Assembly: GCA_035945995.1 (NCBI GenBank)
Contig: DASYZR010000064.1
Coordinates: 1 to 40,620 of the forward strand
Direction of reading: 5' to 3'
Source of the DNA: a bacterium
Lineage (GTDB): Bacteria > Sysuimicrobiota > Sysuimicrobiia > Sysuimicrobiales > Segetimicrobiaceae
DNA: 40,620 nucleotides
Shown: piece by piece, positions 33,880 through 40,620 of the stretch
How the letters are laid out: each line of letters begins with the position of its first letter
Numbering within the stretch: the stretch's first letter is position 1
The notes under the pieces: model-generated
Seen by the model: the letters and a program-made list of their open reading frames with translations, nothing else
The model's database searches: none
Told to the model about the DNA's origin: nothing
Translations under genes and position numbers: made by a program

Positions 33880-35625
33880 TCAACGGCCGATCCACCAGTA
33901 CTGCGGCAAGATCGCGCCCGTGAAATTATTGAGCGTCGACACCACACCGTGCACGTTCTTCTGGACCTCGTTGAGGATGTACGGCTTCGGCATCCAAATC
34001 TGCGGTAGCTGCCGCGCCACGTACTCCTCGTAGGCATTCATCGAGGCCTGCGCCGCCGCGGGCGTCGGGTGCGGTGCCAGGGTCGCGTCAATCAGCCGAT
34101 CCAGCGTTGGATCGGAGTACTCGTAAAAATTGTACGCGGCGCCGGTCCGGTAGATACCGTCGCCCGTCGGGTAGCTGGCGCCCCAGACCCAGCAGATGCC
34201 GCCCTGAATCTCCCACTGCGCGGCGTCGGCCTTCAGGTGCATGCCGACCATCTGGGCGAACGTTCGGGGCTCGAGCTGGATCGAGACGCCCTCCTTGGCC
34301 CAGTCGCTTTGGATGAGCTGCATCATGGCCTCGGTCGTGGTGTTCCCGCTCACGTACTGCATGGTGAACCGCAGCTTCTGCCCCTGCGCGTTGGTCACGA
34401 CGCCGTTCTGGAGACTCCAGCCGTGCTCCGCGAGGACCCTCTTGCCGGCCGCCGGGTCGAAGGCGTACGGCGGCGTCTTGAGTTTGGGATCGAGAAAGGT
34501 CGGCGGGATCAGCGGCACCGGGCCGCTGCCGATGACGGCTTGGCCATGGTACAGCTTGTCGATGATATCGCGCTGATCGATGCCCATCGCCATCGCCTGG
34601 CGTACGGGCAGCTGTTTCAGGATCGGTCCCGCCTCCGGGTTGGCGAAATTGAGGAAGAGGCGGCAGTACCCGTAGTTCGTGCTGGTGAAAAACCGGTCGT
34701 TCGAAAACTGATCGCGTATGCTGTAGTCCGTGGCCGGCAGATAGCCGACCTGGACCGCCCCGGTCCGCAGCGCGGCTTCTTCCGCGGCGTCGGACGTCTG
34801 GTAAGCATAGATGAACTTGGCCAGGTAGGGCTTGTGCCCGCTGTACGCGGGGTTGGGCACGAATGCCCACGACTGCTTGTCGGTGGCCGATTCCAGCTTC
34901 CAGGGCCCATCCACCACGCCGAAAAACGACGGATTGTTCCCGTTCTTTGTGAGGTAGGCCAGTTCGGCCGCGGGATCGTTCGGGTACTTGTTCCAATCAT
35001 GCGACGGCAGCGGACGGAGCTGCGAGAGCCCATCGTATTCGAACCAGAGCTGATTGACCGGATGTGTCAACGTGACGGTGAACTCTGTCGGACTGATCGC
35101 CGTCACGGCCTTCACGTCGTCGGGAATGCCGCCGAAACCCGATTGGGCGTACGGCCACGGCGCGGGCGCCGACTTCGCGCTGGCCGCCTGGATCACGTAC
35201 CAGGTGAACAGCACGTCGTCGGCCGTCACCGGCTTGCCGTCCGACCAGTGCCATTTGGGGTTCATGCGCACCGTGTAGACGGTGCCGTCCTGGTTCCAGG
35301 TAATGGCGCTCGCGACGCTGTGGCTGTAATCGATCTTGCCGTCCCCGCCGACCCAGAAGAGCGGCAGGTACATCATCGTGGCCGCCCTGCCGTCGACCAC
35401 GGTGTTGTACGCGGCGGGCCGTAGCGGCTGATACCAGTTGATGTCCTGCGGGCCTACGGCGTACACGACCGTCCCGCCGGTCTGCGGCGCCGCCGCCGTG
35501 GCACCTGTCCCGGCGCCGTACGTGGCCGGCAACACCGCGACGAGCGCCGCCCCAACGTACCAAAGCAGCCCGCGCCGCATCATCCCGTTCTTCGCGTGAG
35601 CGCGCCGCAGATGAATCCCATTCAT
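33880..35625 (-). CDS. ABC transporter substrate-binding protein, family 5
   Basis: The protein has 581 residues from ATG at 35625, with a strong GGAGGTGA Shine-Dalgarno. It has a signal peptide (MMRRGLLWYVGAALVAVLPA) and a mature start at about residue 45. Family 5 (SBP_bac_5) features are PQTGGTVVYAVGPQDINWYQ, NQDGTVYTVRMNPKWHWSDG, KPVTADDVLFTW, and later QAMAMGIDQRDIIDKLYHG. It binds peptides, nickel or related solutes outside the membrane. There is no lipobox. The two permease genes follow on the same strand. Confidence 0.93.
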   Translation of the reverse strand: MNGIHLRRAHAKNGMMRRGLLWYVGAALVAVLPATYGAGTGATAAAPQTGGTVVYAVGPQDINWYQPLRPAAYNTVVDGRAATMMYLPLFWVGGDGKIDYSHSVASAITWNQDGTVYTVRMNPKWHWSDGKPVTADDVLFTWYVIQAASAKSAPAPWPYAQSGFGGIPDDVKAVTAISPTEFTVTLTHPVNQLWFEYDGLSQLRPLPSHDWNKYPNDPAAELAYLTKNGNNPSFFGVVDGPWKLESATDKQSWAFVPNPAYSGHKPYLAKFIYAYQTSDAAEEAALRTGAVQVGYLPATDYSIRDQFSNDRFFTSTNYGYCRLFLNFANPEAGPILKQLPVRQAMAMGIDQRDIIDKLYHGQAVIGSGPVPLIPPTFLDPKLKTPPYAFDPAAGKRVLAEHGWSLQNGVVTNAQGQKLRFTMQYVSGNTTTEAMMQLIQSDWAKEGVSIQLEPRTFAQMVGMHLKADAAQWEIQGGICWVWGASYPTGDGIYRTGAAYNFYEYSDPTLDRLIDATLAPHPTPAAAQASMNAYEEYVARQLPQIWMPKPYILNEVQKNVHGVVSTLNNFTGAILPQYWWIGR

Positions 35626-35645
35626 CCGGTCACCTCCGCGTCTCG

Positions 35646-36050
35646 CTATGGTTCACCTCTAAGACGTTGGCAAGAGGGTCGTCGATTCCTTGTGGGGCCA
35701 CAGAGGCGTTCTACGTCCGCAGCCCGCGCCCGGTGCTCTGCGAAGGTACCGGCAGGTGTAGGCCGAATATCGGCGAGTCCAGCATCGCGGAGTACATCGG
35801 GGAGCCGGTCGGCAATCGTGTTATCCAAGCCGGCGTCTCTCCGCCAACCGAGGAACCGTTCGCAGAAAGTCCGCATGCTCTCCCTGGTCAGGTGTCCACT
35901 GGATCCGCTCGTGATGGTAATCGAGTACGACGATCCGGCCGCCCGACCTGGCCGTATCGCTCATGTTCCGGAGCCCACCGAGTGGATTCGCGAGCCATTG
36001 CAAAACCCGCGATGCGGTGACGATGCGCTGGAGAGCTCGATTGGGCGGCG
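35646..36050 (-). pseudogene. SAM-dependent methyltransferase, C-terminal remnant with frameshift
   Basis: One frame from about 36045 reads RIVTASRVLQWLANPLGGLR, then NMSDTARSGGRIVVLDYHHE and RIQWTPDQGE. A shift near 35880 continues in another frame as MRTFCERFLGWRRDAGLDNT, then IADRLPDVLRDAGLADIRPT. These are the middle and C-terminal parts of a class I methyltransferase. The tail (TFAEHRARAADVERL) runs to a TGA at 35646. The N-terminal half with motif I is missing. It complements the remnant at 24750-25034 in coverage. The 36051-36252 stretch shows no gene. Confidence 0.7.
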
Positions 36051-36252
36051 GGCATCTGGGGTCCTCCCTCCGGCACAAAATCACCCACTTTCGAGAGTTC
36101 CAGCAAGGACTGGCGACGGAAACTGACCCCGCGAGCTACGCCGTACTGAGCCGTATCCTTGCAGCAAGCACTGGCGGGATCTCCGGGTAGTTGCGCCAGG
36201 CGAGGCCGGGCTCCCGCTCTTTTTCCCTGTGATGAGCCACGAACTATCCCTC

Positions 36253-36799
36253 TTACCGGCCACCAACCTCGACGGGGACCTGCCACAGAAGGTAGTAGAC
36301 GGTGAGCGCCGCGTAGAGCATAAGACTGATTCTCGCGTTCACAAAAGCCAGCGGGATGCCGACAGCGTATGCCGGCGCCCCGCCAGTGAATCATAGCAGC
36401 AGCTTCCGTTTAGTGGCGTCGTCGCTCGTGGTGGTCCGAAGCTCATCCTTCCGTAGAACGTGGGCCGCGCCGGCCACGGCTTCGTCGTGACCTGCTTGGA
36501 GGTAGGTGGCCAACAAGGCCGTGGGAAGCGGGATCAGCGCCACAAGCAGTAAGAGAAGTAGGTTGAGCACCCGTAGGGGCGATCGACGCGGTGAAGATGG
36601 TCGAAGATGGCGTGGTGGTTCATCCAGATGATGCCGATGGTCAGGAAGTTGATGCCATAACTGACGTACGCGGGCCACGCATGAACGGCGGCGGATAGAA
36701 GATCCCGTGCGCGACAGGTACGTGGATCTCAAGCACGAGCAGCGTCGCGGCGATGGCGAACACGCCATCGCTGAATGCTTCCGTCCGACCAGGCTTCAT
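36253..36799 (-). pseudogene. TMEM175 (DUF1211) family potassium channel, multiply frameshifted
   Basis: From ATG at 36799 the frame reads MKPGRTEAFSDGVFAIAATL, then LVLEIHVP. This is the FSDGVFAIA signature of TMEM175-type K+ channels. After a shift near 36680 another frame gives AWPAYVSYGINFLTIGIIWM, then NHHAIFDHLHRVDR. After another shift near 36575 it is VLNLLLLLLVALIPLPTALL, then ATYLQAGHDEAVAGA. A third frame ends AYAVGIPLAFVNARISLMLY, then AALTVYYLLWQVPVEVGGR to TAA at 36253. All parts are in order but at least three frame changes and an internal loss separate them, so no full product is made. Confidence 0.75.
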
Positions 36800-36829
36800 C
36801 GGCTCCGCTCAGCCGAGCACGAGCCTATT

Positions 36830-37445
36830 CGCGAAGCCGCCAAGCGATTCGCCGATCCGGCCCAAGGGCGCCGTCAGGCTTGGGGCCCCTGCCCCCGATT
36901 CTGTCGCAGAAGCCGACCCCTTCCTGCAGGCGCTCTCGGATGAGCGCCCAGGCCGCAGCCGCGGGACGATCTCGCCCAGCTCCATAATGGGCGTCGCGCG
37001 CTCGATCGCCGCCAGGCCTTCCGCGTCGTCCAGCGCCATTCTCTCCGGTCGCTCGAGACACATGAAATGCCCGAGCGCCTGTCCGCCGAAGGGCATCAAC
37101 GCGAGTTGCACGCCGGCGGGATAATGGCCGGCCGGCGCGGGGAGGTGGGGGCGCGAGAGGTGGGGCGCGGCCCCGATCGCGGAGAGCAGATTTTGGACCA
37201 GGGCCAGGTGCAACATCTCCTGGGCGGCCACCCCCAGGATGACGCCTCTCCAACGCTGCACCATCTCCAAATGCGACTCGCTCAGGCCCTCCTCGGTGCT
37301 TGTTTGAGCGAGAAGGCGGCCAACAAATATTGGCACATGATGCCGTGCTCGAGCTCCGCGGCCTCGCAGAGCATATAGATGAGCGCCTCCCGATGCTCGA
37401 TGACGAAGGGCGCCTCGGGAGCGGCGTGCCCGTTAGACGACGCTC
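36830..37445 (-). pseudogene. Ferritin-like domain protein, frameshifted
   Basis: One frame reads HAAPEAPFVIEHREALIYML, then CEAAELEHGIMCQYLLAAFS (helix 1 with Glu/His). A shift near 37312 leads to TSTEEGLSESHLEMVQRWRG, then VILGVAAQEMLHLALVQNLL, and HLPAPAGHYPAGVQLALMPF. This is the ferritin-like fold (PF12902-type) known from VioB-like and related proteins, with the EMLH metal helix. A further shift occurs after IMELGEIVPRL. No start codon precedes the first helix in frame. The original gene probably ended near 36830; it is non-functional as it stands. Confidence 0.65.
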
Positions 37446-37470
37446 ACCACCAACCAGGCTCTTGGAGGAG

Positions 37471-38160
37471 TTAAGCACTCCGTTCAGCGGCGGATCCCGG
37501 GAATTCGGCGATCGCAACTCGGACCGCCGGATCCAGGACCAACCCCCAATGGTCGAGACCGGGGAAATATCGTTCCTCTGACCCATACAACGACGCAATC
37601 CGCCGGCCCCGCTCCTCTGGAAAACTGTCGCCGTAGACGACGAGGGACCGGCCGGGGATCTCTGGGATGGGAATGCCCCGCTTCCGCTCCGCTCGGGCGA
37701 GCAGCAATTCGGGTCGTGCTCGCTGGCCGGCGGGGAAACGACCGTATGCTTCCTCCGGGTCGAATGTGCCTTCGCGAAGTGCGACATCGGGATTGAACCC
37801 TTGAACTCCACCTGGTGGACTGGACTCCAGCAAGATCACACTGTCAGGCCTTATTTTCAGGGCGGCCAGAAGGACGACCAATCCGCCCATGCTCCACCCG
37901 CAGAGGGCCGTGGGCCGGCGCAGTCGCGCTGTCGCCGCCATGACGGCCGCGGCGTAGTCACGCATGCTGGCACTTCGGATGTCGAGGCCCTCTTGTAGGT
38001 CAATGGCCACCACGTCGATACCAGGAAAAGCCGATGCCCAACTGCGAAACACGCACGGTCCGCTACCGGCGCCGTGGACCAACAAGAGCGATGCGGGCGG
38101 GGTACTTTGCTTCTTTCCTCCAATTGCCCTGTACCCTACATTTCCGATTTGACTGCGCAC
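37471..38160 (-). CDS. Alpha/beta hydrolase
   Basis: The protein has 229 residues from GTG at 38160, with GAGG about 6 nt upstream; a longer frame from 38241 would run into the IS end and is less likely. Hydrolase motifs in order: LLLVHGAGSG (oxyanion loop), CGWSMGGLVVLLAA (nucleophile elbow Ser), VVYGDSFPEERG (acid region) and PGLDHWGLVLDP (His). The lid region is short and the C-terminus carries a short Arg/Ala tail. Substrate unknown. Start placement is uncertain because the IS lies directly upstream; the original N-terminus may have been altered by the insertion. Confidence 0.8.
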   Translation of the reverse strand: MRSQIGNVGYRAIGGKKQSTPPASLLLVHGAGSGPCVFRSWASAFPGIDVVAIDLQEGLDIRSASMRDYAAAVMAATARLRRPTALCGWSMGGLVVLLAALKIRPDSVILLESSPPGGVQGFNPDVALREGTFDPEEAYGRFPAGQRARPELLLARAERKRGIPIPEIPGRSLVVYGDSFPEERGRRIASLYGSEERYFPGLDHWGLVLDPAVRVAIAEFPGSAAERSA

Positions 38161-38179
38161 AAAGAACCTCGGGGATGCG

Positions 38180-39800
38180 TCGAATGCCTTTATGGATGCG
38201 GGTTTGCGCACGATGATCACGCCGGGGAGGTACGTACCCAATGGGTGAGGCCCAAAACCAGCCCTTCCAGCTCTCTTTCAACCCCGCGCTGAGGGTCGAG
38301 TTCCAGGGCTCCCGGGTCACCTCCGATGGCGGCTTGATCCTCGTGCGCGAGCTGGACGAGCGGTTGGGTTTCAGCGACTTGATCGCGCAGCACGTCACTG
38401 ACCCTCGGGGGAAGAACACCCAGTTTCCGCTCGCCGACTTGGTCCGGCAATCGGTCTACCGCCGATTGGCGGGGTACGAGGACGTCAACGACGCCGAGCG
38501 CCTCTCCCACGATCCGACGTTCCGGCTGATCGGGTCGGAGACGGTCTGGGAGCGCGGGGCCGCCCTGACGTCCCGAGTGCACTCGTTCGAGACGGAGTTG
38601 TTGACCCAAGACAAGAACCTTGTCGGGCTGGCCGCGATCAACCGGGAGCTGATCGCAAGAGTGGAGGCGCTGACCTCCCCGCAGCGGGTGGTGCTCGATC
38701 TGGACAGCACCGAGATCCCGGTCTACGGGCAACAGGAACAGAACGTCTACAACGGCCACTTCGAGTCGACCTGCTATCATCCGCTGCTACTGTTCAATCG
38801 GGAGGGCGACTGTCTGGCGGTGAAGCTGCGGTCGGGCAACGTCCACAGCGCCGAGGATTGGGACCAAGTGCTGCTGCCCGAGATCGAGCGGCAGCAGAAG
38901 CACGACAAGGACGTAGTCGTCCGGGCCGACGCCGCGTTCGCCAAACCGGAACTCTACGAAGCCCTGGAGAAGCGGGGCGTGAGGTACGCGATCCGCATCC
39001 CCTCCAACGACATCCTGGAGCGCGAGGTCGAGGAGTTGTTCCGGCGGTCCGTGGGACGACCCAGTCACAAGCCGGTGGTCCGGTACAAGAGCTTCCGGTA
39101 CCAGGCCGTCAGTTGGAAGACGGCACGGCGGGTGGTCGCGAAGGTCGAGTGGCACTGCGGGGAACTGTTTCCTCGAGTGGGCTTCATCGTGACGACCCTG
39201 GAAATGGACAGTCGGGCGGTGGTGCGATTCTACAATAAGCGGGGAACGGCAGAGCAATGGATCAAAGAGGGGAAGCAGGCGGTGAAGATGACGCGGCTGA
39301 GCTGTCACCGGTTCCGGCCGAACGAAGTGCGGCTGTGGCTCAGCATCATCGCCTACAACCTGGGGAATTTGTGGCGGCGGCTCGGGTTGCCGAAGCGGAT
39401 CGACACCTGGTCGCTGACAAGTCTGCAGCAACGCCTGATGAAGACGGGTGGCCGGCTCGTGAAACACGCGCGCTATTACTGATGGCTGCTGGCCGCAGGA
39501 TACCTGACGCGGACGCTATTCGGGGCGATCCTGCGACGGCTTGTCGCCCTGCCTGGGCCCGCAAGGTAGGCAGACACTGTCGTTGCAGCCAGGTCGGGCA
39601 GCCCAGCAGCCGAGGACGGAGAGGTGGCCGAGAAATCGCCCGCCGGTGCGGCCATCCCGGTGTTGGCGTTCTCAGGAAGGGCAGAACGGGCTCTTGTGGG
39701 CCCGCGCTGGAGGAAACTGGGGTGGAATCCTCCAATACAAGGCGTGCAGGTGCACACTGAAGATGACTCGAGAAGCCAAAACGCAAATTCCGGACTAGAC
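38180..39800 (+). mobile_element. IS1380-family insertion sequence (ends not resolved)
   Basis: The element carries an IS1380-type transposase. Left and right ends were placed by the transposase and by the point where a disrupted erythromycin-esterase frame resumes. I found no convincing terminal inverted repeats or target duplication by eye, so the coordinates are approximate. The 39571-39825 stretch is the non-coding 3' part of the element and holds no other gene. Confidence 0.7.
38241..39482 (+). CDS. IS1380-family transposase, interrupted by in-frame TGA
   Basis: The frame gives 413 residues from ATG at 38241. The N-terminus reads VTSDGGLILVRELDERLGFS. DDE-type features of IS1380 follow: VVLDLDSTEIPVYGQQEQNV with the first Asp, NGHFESTCYHPLLLFN, VRADAAFAKPELYEALEKRG with the second, and YNKRGTAEQWIKEGKQAVKM with the Glu. 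It stops at TGA 39480-39482 after KHARYY. The frame then continues without interruption as WLLAAGYLTRTLFGAILRRL and VALPGPAR to TAG 39568-39570, which is what an intact family member would read. The TGA is therefore probably a nonsense or 3-bp insertion mutation near the C-terminus. Activity is uncertain. Confidence 0.88.
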   Translation: MGEAQNQPFQLSFNPALRVEFQGSRVTSDGGLILVRELDERLGFSDLIAQHVTDPRGKNTQFPLADLVRQSVYRRLAGYEDVNDAERLSHDPTFRLIGSETVWERGAALTSRVHSFETELLTQDKNLVGLAAINRELIARVEALTSPQRVVLDLDSTEIPVYGQQEQNVYNGHFESTCYHPLLLFNREGDCLAVKLRSGNVHSAEDWDQVLLPEIERQQKHDKDVVVRADAAFAKPELYEALEKRGVRYAIRIPSNDILEREVEELFRRSVGRPSHKPVVRYKSFRYQAVSWKTARRVVAKVEWHCGELFPRVGFIVTTLEMDSRAVVRFYNKRGTAEQWIKEGKQAVKMTRLSCHRFRPNEVRLWLSIIAYNLGNLWRRLGLPKRIDTWSLTSLQQRLMKTGGRLVKHARYY

Positions 39801-39825
39801 AGAATCAGCACACAATGGAAGATAA

Positions 39826-40170
39826 TTAGGGTGGGCCTTTGAAACGCTCAGCTCGCGGGTCAAGCTTGCGTGCCTCGCGCGGATATCCGATGCCTATCGC
39901 ATCGTTGCCCGCGCGCATGCGTCGTTGGCGATCGCGCGCTCTGCGTATTCCATCGTTCAGGAGCTGATCGCACGATGCTCAAACGACTACGACGACGCGC
40001 GTGACGCGGGGATGGCGCAAAACGTGCGTTGGGTCGCCGACAGCCTATACCCCGATGCCAACATCGCGATCTGGGCCCACAACGGACACGTCGCGGCCTG
40101 GCCGTTTTCCGAAGGATCGGTTCTCTCGATGGGCACGTTTTTACGAGACCATTACGAAGCGTCACCCTAA
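39826..40170 (+). pseudogene. Erythromycin-esterase family protein, C-terminal remnant
   Basis: An open frame after TAA 39823 reads AFETLSSRVKLACLARISDA, then RDAGMAQNVRWVADSLYPDA and NIAIWAHNGHVAAWPFSEGS, then VLSMGTFLRDHY. The RDxxMAxNVRW, WAHNGHV and MGxFLRD motifs are diagnostic of PF05139 erythromycin esterases. The 5' half is missing where the IS lies, and it ends at TAA 40168-40170 with a shifted tail after HY. The base composition is less GC-rich than the core genes. It is a remnant. Confidence 0.75.
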
Positions 40171-40208
40171 CGAAACCTCAGGGAGATGTCTTTCGTTTAG
40201 GAGAGGAA

Positions 40209-40620
40209 ATGTACAAGTCTTTTAGCTTGCGAATCACTCGCGTGGCATTTGCCTTAGCGTTGATGGTGTTACCGCTTGCCGTTTGCGCGGCCAACACGCC
40301 GGCGCGCGACGGTGCGACGGTCGTCGATTCGGGTGCGACGGATTGGTGGGGATACAAAATGGACGTGTGGTCCGACGGCAACGCCGATCTCACGCTGCAA
40401 GATCGCGGGAGAGCGACGCATGGCCCCCTCAAAACCTTTACGATTGCGGCCTCGCTCGCTCACCGGTTCTTCGCCGATCTCAAAGCGGCGCGCGACGGGT
40501 TGGCGGTGGCGGGAGAGTTTTGCGGGACGTACGCCGGGAATGCAACGACGACGTACGTCCAATGGCACGGCTGGAGGTCGCCCGACCTCGCTTGCGCGCC
40601 TGCGCCCAATAGTGTGCTCA
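40209..40620 (+). CDS. Secreted protein of unknown function, N-terminal part (cut by window edge)
   Basis: An open frame from ATG 40209 (AGGAG 5 nt upstream) runs off the right edge, giving 137 residues. It begins with a clear signal peptide (MYKSFSLRITRVAFALALMV, then LPLAVCAANTPA). The mature part reads GATDWWGYKMDVWSDGNADL, with Cys residues later in FCGTYAGNATTTYV and LACAPAP. I do not recognise a family. It probably belonged to an operon with the esterase remnant upstream. Confidence 0.6.
   Translation, partial: MYKSFSLRITRVAFALALMVLPLAVCAANTPARDGATVVDSGATDWWGYKMDVWSDGNADLTLQDRGRATHGPLKTFTIAASLAHRFFADLKAARDGLAVAGEFCGTYAGNATTTYVQWHGWRSPDLACAPAPNSVL

Noticed and set aside
38160-38240. IS1380 terminal inverted repeat
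   Set aside because: Only a 6-bp match (TTTGCG) to the other end was found, which is not enough to call.
39480-39482. TGA read as selenocysteine or tryptophan in the transposase
   Set aside because: There is no sign of recoding in other genes, all of which use TGA as stop, and no SECIS-like element was seen; a lesion is simpler.

Overview
This is a GC-rich bacterial window of about 40.6 kb. From the left edge to about 31.6 kb every intact gene is on the minus strand except a small plus-strand cassette at 23.1-24.6 kb. No rRNA, tRNA or CRISPR array was seen. The housekeeping order rpsB-tsf-pyrH-frr-uppS-cdsA-dxr-rseP-ispG, and comM-comF-dprA followed by topA-hslV-hslU, resembles the arrangement in Bacillota and related Terrabacteria. 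The S-adenosylmethionine synthetase is of the archaeal type. Together these suggest an uncultured GC-rich Terrabacteria-like lineage, perhaps a candidate phylum such as CSP1-3/Sysuimicrobiota; that placement is inference only.

Layout, left to right. (1) 1-6.77 kb: a minus-strand operon of FmdB-type zinc ribbon, large envelope protein, ABC-2 permease, membrane coiled-coil protein, MoxR ATPase, DUF58 protein and BatA-like protein (cut by the window edge). It is driven by a good sigma-70 promoter at 6743-6771, and most genes are joined by 4-bp stop/start overlaps. (2) 6.8-9.3 kb: a TolB-like lipoprotein and the archaeal-type Mat, preceded by a 70-bp tandem repeat. (3) 9.3-17.5 kb: isoprenoid (IspG, Dxr, UppS), phospholipid (CdsA), protease (RseP), translation (Frr, Tsf, RpsB) and UMP kinase genes in one long convergent-free operon. 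(4) 17.7-21.9 kb: hslU, hslV and topA, with topA behind a strong promoter; hslV seems to start with CTG.

(5) 22.04-26.20 kb: a small island between topA and dprA, flanked by a 41-bp direct repeat (one mismatch) that copies the 3' end of dprA. It carries an intact LysR / FMN reductase / EamA exporter cassette and two broken genes (methyltransferase, DUF3179). (6) 26.2-29.7 kb: the competence/recombination operon comM-comF-dprA with its own promoter.

(7) 29.8-40.6 kb is accessory. It holds a sulfocyanin-like blue copper protein paired with a Tat-exported sulfite-oxidase-family molybdoenzyme, a fragmentary small gene, a peptide-type ABC transporter without ATPases, and a cluster of frameshifted pseudogenes (methyltransferase C-terminal half, TMEM175-type K+ channel, ferritin-like protein). 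An alpha/beta hydrolase follows. Next comes an IS1380-family element whose transposase has an in-frame TGA. Last are a truncated erythromycin-esterase remnant and the start of a secreted protein. The last ~0.8 kb is visibly less GC-rich than the core.

The core genes look intact and vertically inherited. The two accessory zones contain nearly all the gene decay. The strongest candidates for a second look are the repeat-bounded island at dprA, the copper-protein/molybdoenzyme pair, the tandem repeat in front of mat, and the CTG start of hslV.
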